From: Streptosporangiaceae bacterium
Lineage (GTDB): Bacteria > Actinomycetota > Actinomycetes > Streptosporangiales > Streptosporangiaceae
DNA length: 64,000 nt
Reading direction: 5' to 3'
Assembly (NCBI GenBank): GCA_025934375.1
Contig: JAICYD010000010.1
Location: 1 to 64,000, forward strand
Under the pieces are notes generated by a model. The model did not search any database. It had not been told where the DNA came from and was given only the letters and a program-made list of their open reading frames with translations. Positions 18,231-32,685 of this stretch are shown piece by piece. The translations under genes were made by a program, and so were the position numbers. Position 1 is the first letter of the stretch. Every line of letters begins with the position of its first letter.

Positions 18231-18242
18231 GTGTCGCCTTCC

Positions 18243-18884
18243 TCATTGATAGCTGTTGATCAAAGTTACCATCTGCCGGCAAACCTCCTCGACGGACGTG
18301 TTCACCAGCGTGTGGTCGAACTCGCCGACCGCCGCTAGCTCCTCCCGGGCAACGTCCAGGCGGCGCTCGATCACCTCGGATGATTCCGTGCCGCGGCCGG
18401 TGAGCCTGCGCACGAGCTCCTCCCAGGAGGGCGGCGCGAGGAACACCAGGACGGCGTCCTCCATGGTCTTGCGCACCTGGCGGGCGCCGGCGAGATCTAT
18501 CTCAAGAAGTGTAGGCAGTCCTTGCCCGATCCGCCGCCGTACCGGCTCACGCGGCGTGCCGTATTTGTTGCCGGCGAACTCTGCCCACTCCAGAAGCTCC
18601 CCCGAGGCCACCAGGCGGTCAAACTCTCGCTCATCCACAAAGTGATATTCGCGCCCGTCCACTTCACCAGGACGGGGCTTGCGGGTGGTGACGGAAACAG
18701 AAATCCAGATGTCCGGGTGGCGGCGGCGAAGTTCAGCGGCGACCGTGCTCTTCCCGACCCCTGAGGGCCCGGAGAGCACGGTCAGCCGTGAATGCCGCCG
18801 TGCCGCGGGCGCGCCAGCGCCACCAGGCGCCGGACCCCCCGCGGCTACCGCCTCGCTTGACTTACCGCCGGGCGAGACGGTCAT
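18243..18884 (-). CDS. gmk: Guanylate kinase
   Basis: 213 residues. P-loop G39-PSGVGKST, the GMP-binding segments [20 protein letters not shown] and [13 protein letters not shown], and the lid [16 protein letters not shown] are all present. It phosphorylates GMP to GDP. About 30 residues of Gly/Ala-rich sequence precede the conserved start ([10 protein letters not shown]), a common actinobacterial extension. Fits the mihF-gmk-rpoZ operon. Confidence 0.95.
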   Translation of the reverse strand: MTVSPGGKSSEAVAAGGPAPGGAGAPAARRHSRLTVLSGPSGVGKSTVAAELRRRHPDIWISVSVTTRKPRPGEVDGREYHFVDEREFDRLVASGELLEWAEFAGNKYGTPREPVRRRIGQGLPTLLEIDLAGARQVRKTMEDAVLVFLAPPSWEELVRRLTGRGTESSEVIERRLDVAREELAAVGEFDHTLVNTSVEEVCRQMVTLINSYQ

Positions 18885-18928
18885 GCCCCCGCGCCCGGGC
18901 CGGCAGTCCGCACAGCCGGTCAGCTAGC

Positions 18929-19249
18929 TTAAATGTCCGCACCGAACTCCTGCTCAAGCGCGGCGCGCTGGTTGGCGCCCAAGCCGCGCACCCGCCTGGA
19001 GTCCGCGATGCCGAGCCTGTCCATGATCTGCTTGGCGCGGACCTTGCCCACGCCCGGCAGGGACTCTAGCAGTGCTGAGACCTTCATCTTGCCAATCACG
19101 TCATCGGTGGTCCCTTCTTTGATGACGTCGGACAAGGTCGTCGCGCCTCGCTTGAGGCGATTCTTAACCTCTGCGCGTTCCTTGCGGGCACGTGCGGCCT
19201 TCTCCAAGGCCGCAGCGCGCTGTTCGTCGGTGAGGGGAGGAAGAGCCAC
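18929..19249 (-). CDS. mihF: Actinobacterial integration host factor
   Basis: 106 residues. PPLTDEQRAAALEKAARARK, a basic helix, then the helix-two-turn-helix VSALLESLPGVGKVRAKQIM and LGIADSRRVRGLG match mIHF/sIHF, a nucleoid-associated DNA-binding protein restricted to actinobacteria. It is unrelated to HU-type IHF. GTG start with GAGGTGA about 6 nt upstream. First gene of the gmk operon here; pyrF, usually just upstream, is separated by about 1.8 kb. Confidence 0.95.
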   Translation of the reverse strand: MALPPLTDEQRAAALEKAARARKERAEVKNRLKRGATTLSDVIKEGTTDDVIGKMKVSALLESLPGVGKVRAKQIMDRLGIADSRRVRGLGANQRAALEQEFGADI

Positions 19250-20182
19250 TCGGGGTCACCTCGGGTTTCGTCGTGAAAAAGGTTGGACGGGAGGGGAAAC
19301 TAGCGACTCCGATGCCCTTTCGGCAACGAGAATCTCCATTTAGGTCATCACAAATCTGGATATATTACTCTGCACATTCGCTTCATTACCCAAGGTAGTC
19401 ATCTTCAGGTCATTGCCGCCATTCCGGCTCTCGCTCCGCGATAAAAACGAAGCATGAGCAACGTCGCGCCTGCCCGTCCGGCGCGGCCCGCGCGCCTGCC
19501 CGCGCGGCCTTCACCACCGGCCCCCGGCGCTCTCGGCGTACCGCCCAGACCACCCCAGGATATTCCCCTTGTCCGTACCGAACGTGGACGCCGACCCGCC
19601 CGCGCATAACACCAATCCCCCGCCGCGCCCCCCGTCGCAAGCGTCCGGTTCACACTACACGCAGTAGGGCGTCCACGGCGGGCGGCCGAGCGGAGACTCC
19701 GCCGGGACGGCCGGGTCGCCTGGCCGCGAGCGCTGACTGCTGGCACCGCTCACTCCTTCCGTGGGTATGCGTCAACGTTTAGGTTATATACGACATATGC
19801 GACTTATGTAACTTTTACCTCTTCTCCACAGATCTACGGACGTTGCGCTCGCGTTCTACCTCGGTCGGACATTTTACCCACCACGGCGCGGTGATCACAG
19901 AGGCCCGCTAACTTTTGACCGCAGAACGTAACACGCCGGGTACGCCCGTGTCGACGCCTGGTCAGCGCGGGTCGGGGGCACCCGCGACCGCGGTGGCGGG
20001 CGCGGGCAACCGCGACCGTGGCCCGCGACCAGAGTCGGCTTCCACTTCAGTCGCCAACTATGGCCAGATTTCACATGATCACCCCACCTGCGCGTGCTTT
20101 CGGGTGCGAAACCCATCGCCGCCCTCCACCTAGAGTTATTCGCCAGGCACGCCCGGGTATCCCGGCCCGCGAGGGGGACATC
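19250..20182. other. 933-bp intergenic region with mihF promoter candidate
   Basis: No convincing gene. On the minus strand TAATAT (19362-19367) is a good -10 for mihF with a leader of about 105 nt. The 5' part of the gap is noticeably more AT-rich than its surroundings. At 19791-19808 two 9-bp direct repeats, CGACATATG and CGACTTATG, stand in another AT-rich patch. Open frames inside the gap are basic or Gly/Arg-rich and match nothing I know. Confidence 0.4.
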
Positions 20183-21244
20183 ATGTCATCAGGCACCACC
20201 ACGGCCAGGAATACCGAAAGCTACAAGGACCCGTCATCCGGCCACTCCAGGTTCAGGGCCAGCCGCGGCTATGAGCACGAAGCCGAGGTCATCGCCTTGC
20301 GGCGGCTGCTTGACGGCCACCGGTTCGCTACCGCGGTCGACATCGGCGGCGGCTACGGGAGGCTCAGCGTCATCCTCGGCGAGTACGCCGACCGGGTGAC
20401 CCTGACCGATGCCAGCACTGCGCGGCTCAGCCTGGCGGACCAGGCTTTCCCCGGCGGGCCGCCGTTCGAGCGGCAGCTCATGGACGCCTCGCGCCTGCGG
20501 TTCGCTGATGACAGCATCGACCTCGCGGCGCTTATCCGGGTGCTGCGCCACCTGGCCGACCCCGAGCCAGTGCTCGCGGAGATGGCGCGGATCTTGCGGC
20601 CGGGCGGGTACGCCGTCATCGAGGTGGCCAACTCCGTGCACGCGGCCCGCCGCGTCGGCGGCCTGCTGCGGGGCCGGCCCGCCACGCAAGAGCCCGTGGA
20701 GGTCCCCTTCCCGCGGTCCCGGCGGCGCGGCGACGCCCCGTATGTTGGCCATCACCCGGGCATGATCTGCGCGCAGCTGGCCACGGTGGGCTTGGAGGCC
20801 CGCCAGGTGCTGTCGGTCTCGAACTTGCGCCACCCGCTGGCTCAGGCGATCTTGCCCCGGGGGGCGATGCTCGCCGCCGAGCGCTTCGCCCAGCGCCCGC
20901 TGGGGCCGCTGTACTTCGGCCCCAGCGTCTTCATCCTCGCGCGGAAGGAAGAGTCGTTCGGCCACGCACGCAGGCCAGGTGGCTGCGCCTTACAGGCCGC
21001 AGCGCCCTGTCCGAGGACGATGCCCGCCAGACACCACCCAGGCAGCGCTAGCGCGCCCTCAGCAGGCTGGCAGGGGGCGGGAGAGGCTGCTAGGCCGCAA
21101 GCGGCGCAGGGAGGCCGCTATCGTCGCCGCGGCTGCCCCTGGATCAGCGGCCCCGGTGATCGGGCGCCCGATCACCAGCAAGTCGGCACCGGCTCGGATG
21201 GCCTCTTCCGGGGTGGCCACGCGAGCCTGGTCGTTCACCGCTGA
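20183..21244 (+). CDS. SAM-dependent methyltransferase (type 11) with long C-terminal tail
   Basis: 353 residues. The core is about residues 30-265: AVDIGGGYGRLSVILGEYAD (motif I), RVTLTDAS, LAALIRVLRHLADPEPVLAE and ILRPGGYAVIEVANS. Substrate unknown. ATG 20183 follows GAGGGGG with good spacing. After LGPLYFGPSVFILARKE the frame runs on for about 90 low-complexity residues and overlaps pyrF antisense by 186 nt, so the tail is probably read-through sequence. The gene sits as a plus-strand insertion between pyrF and mihF, which are neighbours in related genomes. Confidence 0.8.
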   Translation: MSSGTTTARNTESYKDPSSGHSRFRASRGYEHEAEVIALRRLLDGHRFATAVDIGGGYGRLSVILGEYADRVTLTDASTARLSLADQAFPGGPPFERQLMDASRLRFADDSIDLAALIRVLRHLADPEPVLAEMARILRPGGYAVIEVANSVHAARRVGGLLRGRPATQEPVEVPFPRSRRRGDAPYVGHHPGMICAQLATVGLEARQVLSVSNLRHPLAQAILPRGAMLAAERFAQRPLGPLYFGPSVFILARKEESFGHARRPGGCALQAAAPCPRTMPARHHPGSASAPSAGWQGAGEAARPQAAQGGRYRRRGCPWISGPGDRAPDHQQVGTGSDGLFRGGHASLVVHR

Positions 21245-21790
21245 GCCTGCTGGCCGCACGCCCGGGGTGATCAGCGTGATGTCCGGGCCGACCTCGGCCC
21301 GGACGGCGGCGACCTCGCGCGGTGAGCACACCAGGCCCCGGGCCCCGGAGGCGACCGCCATCACCGACAGGCGCCGAACCACGTCGCTGACTGACCCGGG
21401 GATGCCCAGCGTCTCCAGGTCGCCGTCACCCATCGAGGTCAGCACGGTGACCGCGGCGACGCAGGTGCCCGGGGCCGCCTCCACGGCGGCGCGGATGACG
21501 CCCGGGCCGCCGCTGGCGTGCACGGTCAGGTAGTCGGGCCGCAGCCGGGCTACCGCCCGCGCGGCCGCGGCTACCGTCGCCGGGATGTCGAGGAGCTTGA
21601 GGTCGAGGAACACCCGGACCCCGCTAGCCCCGCGCACCGTTGCCACCACGTCGGGGCCGTAGCGCAGGTAGAGCTCAAGCCCGATCTTGACGGTCGACAC
21701 GTGCGGCGTGACAAGCCCGGCCCACCGCGCGGCACATTCCAGATCGGGCGCGTCGAGCGCGACCGCGACGGGCGCAGACCCATGCTGCAC
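21059..21790 (-). CDS. pyrF: Orotidine 5'-phosphate decarboxylase
   Basis: 243 residues. Last step of UMP synthesis. PVAVALDAPD starts the barrel, VFLDLKLLDIPATV contains the catalytic D-x-K-xx-D set, and LITPGVRP plus ADLLVIGRPI are the phosphate-binding ends. GTG 21790 is chosen because AAAGGGG lies 6 nt before it; an upstream start at 21922 would overlap pyrD and add non-conserved residues. The 3' end overlaps the tail of the opposing methyltransferase gene. Confidence 0.95.
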   Translation of the reverse strand: MQHGSAPVAVALDAPDLECAARWAGLVTPHVSTVKIGLELYLRYGPDVVATVRGASGVRVFLDLKLLDIPATVAAAARAVARLRPDYLTVHASGGPGVIRAAVEAAPGTCVAAVTVLTSMGDGDLETLGIPGSVSDVVRRLSVMAVASGARGLVCSPREVAAVRAEVGPDITLITPGVRPAGSAVNDQARVATPEEAIRAGADLLVIGRPITGAADPGAAAATIAASLRRLRPSSLSRPLPAC

Positions 21791-21888
21791 CGCAATCCCC
21801 TTTCTCGCCTGGCGGCCAGCATCTCCCAGGGAAGGAAGCGGCGAAGCCGCCGGCCGGGCACCTGCCCTTTCAGCCACCTTTGGTAGCT

Positions 21889-22890
21889 CTAAGGATACTT
21901 TCCACCACTGGCTACCGCCCAAGCACGTGCTAAGACCCAGCTATGCCGGTCGGCCACGACTCCCGCGCCGTCGTGCGCTCGCCCCACCACCTCGCTCACC
22001 CGGTCGATTCCCCGGGCCACCAGTTCCTCCTCCAGCTCCCGCTGGATCCGGGAGCAGGCCGAGGGATCGTGGAAGAGCACCGTCCCGATCGCCACCATCG
22101 CGGCGCCCGCCAGCAGGAACTCCAGCGCGTCGCGTCCGGTTCGCACCCCGCCGGTCCCGATGACCGGGACATCGGGGAATGCCTCGCGGACCTGCCAGAC
22201 GCACCGGATGGCCAGCGGCCTGATGGCCGGCCCGGACAGCCCGCCGAACGCACCCGAGAGCACCGGCCGGAACGACACCGGATCGATGGCCATGCCAGGC
22301 ACGGCGTTAACCAGGGACAGCCCGTCCGCGCCCGAGGACACGCAGGCACGGGCGACGGACACGATGTCGGTGACCTCCGGCGACAGCTTCGCGAACACCG
22401 GGATGTCGTACCGCGCGCTACCCCGCACCTGGGCGACCACCTGGCCGGCCGCGGTGGCGTCGAGGGCGAACGGCCGTCCCGCCGCGGCGGCGTCCGGGCA
22501 GCCCAGATTCACCTCGATCGCCGACACGCCGGCGGCATCCGACAGCCGCACGGCGAGCTCGGCGTACTCGCGGACGGTATGGCCGGCCACCGACACCACG
22601 GCGCGCGCGCCGCGAGACAGTAGCCAGGGCAGGTCGCGCTGGAGGAAGCCGTCGATGCCCGGCCCCTGCAGCCCCGGCGACGACAGCATGCCGCTCGGCG
22701 TCTCGGTCAGGCGGGGCGCCGGGTTGCCCGCCCGGGGCTCCAGCGTCACCGACTTGGTGATCAGCGCCCCGATCCGGGCCACGTCCGTGAACTGGGCGAG
22801 CTCGCGACCGGCCCCGGCGCACCCAGAGGCGGCCAGAACGGGTGAGGGCAGCTCCAGCTGGCCGAGCCTGGTCCGCAGGTCAACCGGCAT
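21889..22890 (-). CDS. pyrD: Dihydroorotate dehydrogenase, class 1B catalytic subunit
   Basis: 333 residues. FMN-dependent oxidation of dihydroorotate to orotate. LPSPVLAASGCAG, the strand SAIEVNLGCPD, VFAKLSPEVTDI and VIGTGGVRTGRDALEFL are typical of class 1. Pairing with PyrK identifies the NAD-dependent 1B heterotetramer. ATG 22890 has AAGGG upstream; it overlaps the pyrK stop by 11 nt, so the two subunits are translationally coupled. Confidence 0.95.
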   Translation of the reverse strand: MPVDLRTRLGQLELPSPVLAASGCAGAGRELAQFTDVARIGALITKSVTLEPRAGNPAPRLTETPSGMLSSPGLQGPGIDGFLQRDLPWLLSRGARAVVSVAGHTVREYAELAVRLSDAAGVSAIEVNLGCPDAAAAGRPFALDATAAGQVVAQVRGSARYDIPVFAKLSPEVTDIVSVARACVSSGADGLSLVNAVPGMAIDPVSFRPVLSGAFGGLSGPAIRPLAIRCVWQVREAFPDVPVIGTGGVRTGRDALEFLLAGAAMVAIGTVLFHDPSACSRIQRELEEELVARGIDRVSEVVGRAHDGAGVVADRHSWVLARAWAVASGGKYP

Positions 22891-23828
22891 GCTGGCGCCC
22901 TTCTGGGATGTCGCGCGGACCCGGGGTGAGGCTGGTGGCGGCCGGGCCGACTCCCCCGGCGCGCGACTTCCAGCCGGGCGCGCCCAGCGCGTCGAACGGT
23001 ATGGTCCCCACGTCATCCCAGCGCACCCGGTCACCGCGGAACACCGGGCCGTCGACGCAGGCCCGGACCATGCGGGTGATCCCGTCGGTGCCGACGGCGG
23101 GCAGCACGCACCCCATGCACAGGCCCGTCCCACACGCCATGGCGGGCGCGTCAACCAGCGCCTGCACCGGGATCGCGTAGCGGCCGGCCAGCGCTGAGGC
23201 CGCCCGCAGCACGCCCAGCGGCGCGGCCGCGTAGATCACGTCGGTGCGCGCCTGCTGCACGACGGTCGGCAGCAGGTCGATGACCGAGCCGCGCGCGCCG
23301 AGGGAGCCGTCGGCGGTGGTGATCATCGCCGAGCGCCCGGTGCGCCGCGCCGTCAGCGCCCCGAATACCCGGTCCGCGCTCTCCGCGCCAAGCAGGAAGT
23401 CTGCCTGGCAGCCGCGGTCGGCGAGCCGCCCGGCCAGCGCGAACAGCGGAGCGGCGGCGGCGCCCACCCCGACCAGCAGGCAGGAGGCGGGGTCGCGGGG
23501 CACCGGGAACGGCCGCCCGAGCGGGCCGACGATGTCGAGCACGTCCCGGGACCGGCAGTCGGCCAGCCACTCTGCTCCCGGCTCGCGGGGCAAGAACACG
23601 AACTCCACCGTGCCGCCGTGGTCCGGTCGCACGTCATGGACCGAGAACGTCCGGCGGGAGAGCATCCCCGACTGCGGCCCGCCGACCGCGATGGCGATGA
23701 ACTGGCCCGGCCGGAACCTCGTGGCGATCGCGGGCGCCACGACCGTCATCGCTACGTAGGCATCGACCCGGCGCACGGTGAGCACGGTCCCGCGCACCTG
23801 AACCGGCGACAACCCGCCACCTTCCCGA

Positions 23829-23845
<17 letters not shown>
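22880..23845 (-). CDS. pyrK: Dihydroorotate dehydrogenase electron-transfer subunit PyrK
   Basis: 321 residues. An FAD-binding beta barrel ([24 protein letters not shown]), an NAD-binding Rossmann part ([20 protein letters not shown]) and a C-terminal [2Fe-2S] cluster motif [15 protein letters not shown]...RACVDGPVF with four cysteines. It passes electrons from PyrD to NAD. ATG 23845 has GGGAG upstream and overlaps the end of carB by 17 nt. The protein is longer than most PyrK because of a C-terminal tail of about 40 residues rich in Gly and Pro. Confidence 0.93.
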
Positions 23846-27213
<3,368 letters not shown>

Positions 27214-27227
<14 letters not shown>

Positions 27228-28398
27228 GCCCACGCTCCATCAGGGTGCAGAACTGGTCGAAGTGGTCTACCGCGTCATGCGGGCCGGGGGCGGCCTCGGG
27301 GTGGTACTGGACGGTGAAGGCGGGGTAGTCCAGCAGCCGGATCCCCTCCACGACGCCGTCGTTGAGGTTGACGTGGCTCACGACGGCCGCCCCGTAGTCG
27401 GTATCGAAGGGGGCTCCGTCGGCTCGGCCGTGCACGGAGGCCCCCGGGGGCAGCACCGCGAAGCCGTGGTTGTGGCTGGTGATGTAGACCCGGCCGGTCG
27501 CCAGGTCCATGACTGGCTGGTTGACGCCCCGGTGGCCGTAGCGGAGCTTGTACGTCGACAGGCCTAGTGCCCGGGACAGGATCTGGCTGCCGAAGCAGAT
27601 GCCGAAGACCGGCGCCCCGGCGTCAAGTACGCCGCGCATGGCGGCTACGGCGTAATCAAGCGCCGCCGGGTCCCCGGGGCCGTTGCTGAAGAACACTCCG
27701 TCGGGACTGGCGGCCAGGATCTCCGCCGCCGTTGTCGTGGCGGGCAGCACGGTCACCGCGATGCCGCGCTCGGCCATGCTGCGCGGCGTGCTGGCCTTGA
27801 TGCCGAGGTCCACGGCGGCGACCCGGAACCGGGTCCGCGTTCCGTCCGGGGGCTTGACCACGTAAGGCTCCTTGGTGGTCACGACCTTCGCGAGGTCGGC
27901 CCCGGTCATCTGCGGGCTGGCCAGGACCCGCTCCAGCAGGGCCGCTGGGTCCGCCTCGATGGTCGACACCCCGGCCCGCATCGCGCCCCGCTCGCGGATG
28001 CGCATGGTCAGCGCGCGCGTGTCCCGGATGGCGATGCCGGGGACGTTGCGGGCCGTCAGGTACTCATCGAGGCTGGCCGTGGCCCGCCAGCTGGAGGCGA
28101 TCCGGGCCGGCTCGCGGACCACGTAGCCGCTCACCCAGACCTGGCCCGACTCGGGGTCTTCGTCATTGACGCCGGTGTTCCCGATGTGCGGCGCGGTCAT
28201 CGCCACGATCTGCCCGCAGTAGGACGGGTCGGTCAGCGTCTCCTGGTAGCCGGTCATGCCGGTGTTGAAGACCATCTCGCCGAACGTCTCGCCGTCGGCG
28301 CCGAAGCTGGTGCCGCGCAGCGTCGTGCCGTCCTCCAGGACGAGGATGGCCTCGCGCGCATTACCTACAGGTGCGCTGCCCCTGGGTGAGCCGCTCAT
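27214..28398 (-). CDS. carA: Carbamoyl-phosphate synthase small subunit (glutaminase)
   Basis: 394 residues. The N-terminal domain ([29 protein letters not shown]) is followed by a class I glutamine amidotransferase with the nucleophile elbow [12 protein letters not shown] and the His/Glu pair in [13 protein letters not shown]. It releases ammonia from glutamine for CarB. The ATG overlaps the pyrC stop (ATGA), and its own stop overlaps carB. Confidence 0.96.
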
Positions 28399-29695
28399 CG
28401 CGTCACCTTTCCGTCCAGTACCGTCGCGGTGCCGCGCAAGAACGTGGCGACAACACGTCCCGGCAGCGCCATGCCCGCGAATGGGGAGTTTCGGCTCTTC
28501 GACGCGTGCGTCGCGGGGTCCACGGCCTCCGGGGGCGCCGCCGGGTCGTACAGCACGAGGCTGGCCGGGCCGCCCTCCGCGATGCGCTGGCCGTGCCCGG
28601 CGGCCCGGCCGATCCGGGCGGGGCGTACAGACATCCGGTCCGCGACGCCGGGCCAGTCGAGCAGCCCGGTCTCGACCATCGCGAGCTGGACGACGCGCAG
28701 CGCGGTCTCCAGCCCGGTCATCCCCATCGCGGCCGCTGCCCATTCGGCTTCCTTGGCCTCCACCGGGTGCGGGGCGTGGTCGGTCGCCACGCAGTCGATG
28801 GTCCCGTCGGCCAGCGCGGCGCGCAGCGCGTCGACGTCCGCCTGGGCCCGCAGCGGGGGGTTGACCTTGAAGACCGGGTCGTACCCCTCGGCGAGGTCGT
28901 CGGTGAGCAGCAGGTGGTGCGGCGTGACCTCGGCGGTGACCCGCCAGCCCTTCGACTTGGCCCAGCGGATGATCTCCACCGACCCGGCGGTGGACACGTG
29001 GCAGACGTGCAGGGCCGAGCCGGTGTGCGCGGCGAGCAGGCAGTCCCGCGCGATGATTGCCTCCTCGGCGGCGGCCGGCCAGCCCGCCAGCCCCAGCCTG
29101 CTGGCGACCTCGCCCTCGTTCAACTGCGCGCCCTCGGTGAGCCGCGGCTCCTGTGCGTGCTGGGCGATCACGCCGTCGAACGCCTTGACGTACTCCAGGG
29201 CCCGGCGCATCAGCAGCGGGTCGGCGACGCAGTGACCGTCGTCGGAGAAGACGCGCACCCGCGCGGCCGAGTCGGCCATCGCGCCCAGCTCGGCCAGCTG
29301 CTTGCCGCCGAGGCCGACGGTGACCGCCCCGACCGGGCGGACGTCCACGTGGCCCGCCTGCTGACCGAGCCGCCAGACCTGCTCTACGACGCCGGCGGTG
29401 TCGGCGACCGGCTCGGTGTTAGCCATCGCGTGGACGGCGGTGTACCCGCCGAGGGCCGCCGCCCGGGTGCCCGTCTCCACTGTCTCGGCGTCCTCGCGAC
29501 CCGGCTCGCGCAGGTGCGCGTGCAAGTCGACGAGGCCGGGCAGCGCGACCAGGCCGGCCGCGCCCAGGACCTGGGCGGCGCCCGCCGGGAGGTCCGGCCC
29601 GACCGCCGCGATCATCCCGCCGGCGAGGCGGATGTCGGCGACCTCGCCGCCGACGATGCTCGCGCCCTTGATCAGCCATTCTCCGGTCACATCGC

Positions 29696-29699
<4 letters not shown>
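28395..29699 (-). CDS. pyrC: Dihydroorotase
   Basis: 434 residues, class I dihydroorotase. Metal-binding [20 protein letters not shown] and VATDHAPH are intact, and [11 protein letters not shown] ends the amidohydrolase beta sandwich. It closes carbamoyl aspartate to dihydroorotate. ATG 29699 overlaps the pyrB stop (ATGA). The small membrane gene that often separates pyrC from carA in streptomycetes is absent; the two overlap by 4 nt. Confidence 0.96.
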
Positions 29700-31344
<1,645 letters not shown>

Positions 31345-31359
31345 TCACGACCTCCTTCC

Positions 31360-31375
31360 CCGTCTCACGGGACGG
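31360..31375 (-). promoter_or_regulatory. PyrR-binding RNA hairpin before the pyrR ribosome site
   Basis: On the transcript CCGUC-CCGUGA-GACGG forms a 5-bp stem with a hexaloop. The segment GUCCCGUGAGAC fits the PyrR recognition consensus ARUCCNGNGAGGYU at most positions. It ends 2-3 nt before the GGAAGGAGG ribosome site, as expected for translational repression of the pyr operon by PyrR, described in mycobacteria. Confidence 0.6.
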
Positions 31376-31977
31376 TCCTTAAAGGATGCCTACGCGCCTA
31401 ACCGTACAGCGCCCCCCTCGCAGGGTCCGCACCAACCCTGGCCCTCCAGCCCCAGCAGCCTCCCGCCGTGTGAAACCCGAGGTAGCCCGGGCCCTCCCCG
31501 GGGAAGCGGCCAACCCGGCAAACCCCCGCCCCGCACGGGCCCGCAGTCCGTAGAATCCGGCTACACCGCCCGGGCCCTTCGCGTTCGCACCGGGACCGCG
31601 CGGCTCGCCCCCGCCACTCAAAGGTTCGCTCGCCGCCGCTCCTTCGCCTCGCGGGGCTACCCGCGGTAGGAGCGGTGGCCTGTGCCTACGACAGGTTCCC
31701 GCTGCAAGGGAGGATTTCACCGACTCGCCGACACTCCCCGGCCACGTCCGGCGAGTGATCTTGATCCCACTCAGTGACCATGAGAGAATGTGATTTAGAT
31801 CACATAAGACAGACTGTGACATAACGTCCGGCGATCTCGGGAGAGTTCTCGTCCGGTCGCCTGGAACTCACGAAACCCGATTACATCGGGGGTTGTCGTG
31901 TTTCGGGGGAGGGTACATAGCGATCCGTGAGGCAAGCCCGGTTACTGGACGAGTTCAACCAGTTTTTGCCATTCGGC
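31376..31977. other. Intergenic region between divergent pyrR and bldD
   Basis: About 600 bp without a convincing gene. The pyrR-proximal part (to about 31700) is very GC-rich and holds CCGTAGAATCCGGCT (31548-31562), a 15-mer also found inverted at 48238-48252. The bldD-proximal part is AT-rich and holds a CRP-type site. A minus-strand frame (31379-31822) exists, but its translation is low-complexity and unlike any family I know. Confidence 0.4.
31789..31804. promoter_or_regulatory. CRP/FNR-type binding site
   Basis: TGTGATTTAGATCACA is a perfect match to TGTGA-N6-TCACA. It lies 271 bp upstream of bldD and about 450 bp upstream of pyrR; which gene it controls is not evident. Confidence 0.6.
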
Positions 31978-32019
31978 TTGACCTTGTCGCCTTCGCCGCC
32001 TACCGTCACTGTGCGTAAC
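31978..32019 (+). promoter_or_regulatory. bldD promoter with overlapping BldD box
   Basis: TTGACC (31978-31983), a 17-nt spacer and TACCGT (32001-32006) form a standard vegetative promoter. GTCACTGTGCGTAAC (32005-32019) matches the BldD consensus nTnACnC(A/T)GnGTnAn with one mismatch and covers the -10/start-point region, so BldD probably represses its own gene as in Streptomyces. Confidence 0.7.
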
Positions 32020-32059
32020 CGTTACCGTAAGCGACGATTGGCCGGGAAACCGAGGAAAC

Positions 32060-32557
32060 ATGCCATCTGAGTACGCAAAGACACTCGGCGCGCGACTGCG
32101 CGCCATCCGCACCCAGCAAGGACTCTCCCTGCATGGCGTCGAGGAGAAGTCCCGCGGCCGCTGGAAGGCCGTCGTCGTCGGTTCCTACGAGCGGGGCGAC
32201 CGGTCGGTGACCGTGCAGAAGCTCGCCGAGCTCGCCGAGTTCTACGGGGTCCCGGTCTCCGAGCTCCTGCCGGGCGACGCCGCGCCCGCCGTGATCCCGA
32301 CCGCGCCCAAGCTCGTCATCGACCTCGAACGGATGAACTCGCTGCCCAAGGAGAAAGTCGGCCCGCTCGCGCGGTACGTCGCCACGATCCAGGCGCAGCG
32401 CGGTGACTACAACGGCCGGGTGCTGTCGGTGCGGCATGAGGACCTGCGCTCGCTCGCGGTCATCTACGACAAGTCGCCCGCCGACTTGACCGAGGAACTG
32501 ATCAGCTGGGGCGTGCTGGACGCGGACGCGCGCAGCGCGAGCATCGAGTCTTTCTAA
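32060..32557 (+). CDS. bldD: BldD, c-di-GMP-responsive developmental regulator
   Basis: 165 residues. The N-terminal XRE helix-turn-helix (YAKTLGARLRAIRTQQGLSL to VSELL) is followed by the C-terminal ligand domain with R114-G-D116, eight residues, then R125-HE-D128, exactly the RXD-X8-RXXD c-di-GMP signature. BldD bound to c-di-GMP tetramer represses sporulation genes in streptomycetes. ATG with GAGGA upstream. An intact signature implies the host uses c-di-GMP signalling. nusB and efp, which follow bldD in Streptomyces, are absent here. Confidence 0.96.
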   Translation: MPSEYAKTLGARLRAIRTQQGLSLHGVEEKSRGRWKAVVVGSYERGDRSVTVQKLAELAEFYGVPVSELLPGDAAPAVIPTAPKLVIDLERMNSLPKEKVGPLARYVATIQAQRGDYNGRVLSVRHEDLRSLAVIYDKSPADLTEELISWGVLDADARSASIESF

Positions 32558-32570
32558 GCACGCCAGCCTG

Positions 32571-32621
32571 ACAGGCAGTATCGCTGAACAGGCAGTATCG
32601 CTGAACAGGCAGTATCGCTGA
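32571..32621. repeat. Three perfect tandem copies of a 17-bp unit
   Basis: ACAGGCAGTATCGCTGA is repeated exactly at 32571, 32588 and 32605, between the bldD stop and a terminator hairpin. Confidence 0.95.
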
Positions 32622-32643
32622 GGGTGCACTGCCCGCTAACCCC

Positions 32644-32681
32644 CCGCCCGCCCGGCACGATCACGATGGCCGGGTGGGCGG
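32644..32681. terminator. Bidirectional hairpin between bldD and HEPN gene
   Basis: CCGCCCGCCCGGC pairs with GCCGGGTGGGCGG (one G-U pair) around a 12-nt loop. It serves the convergent bldD and HEPN genes. Confidence 0.7.
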
Positions 32682-32685
32682 AACC

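Noticed and set aside
19405-19746. 113-codon minus-strand frame in the mihF upstream gap
   Set aside because: Gly/Arg-rich, no family resemblance, no convincing ribosome site.
31379-31822. 147-codon minus-strand frame upstream of pyrR
   Set aside because: Low-complexity translation; its start lies over the CRP-type site, and the region reads better as regulatory DNA.
32571-32621. CRISPR-like repeats
   Set aside because: Units are contiguous 17-mers without spacers; no cas genes in the window.
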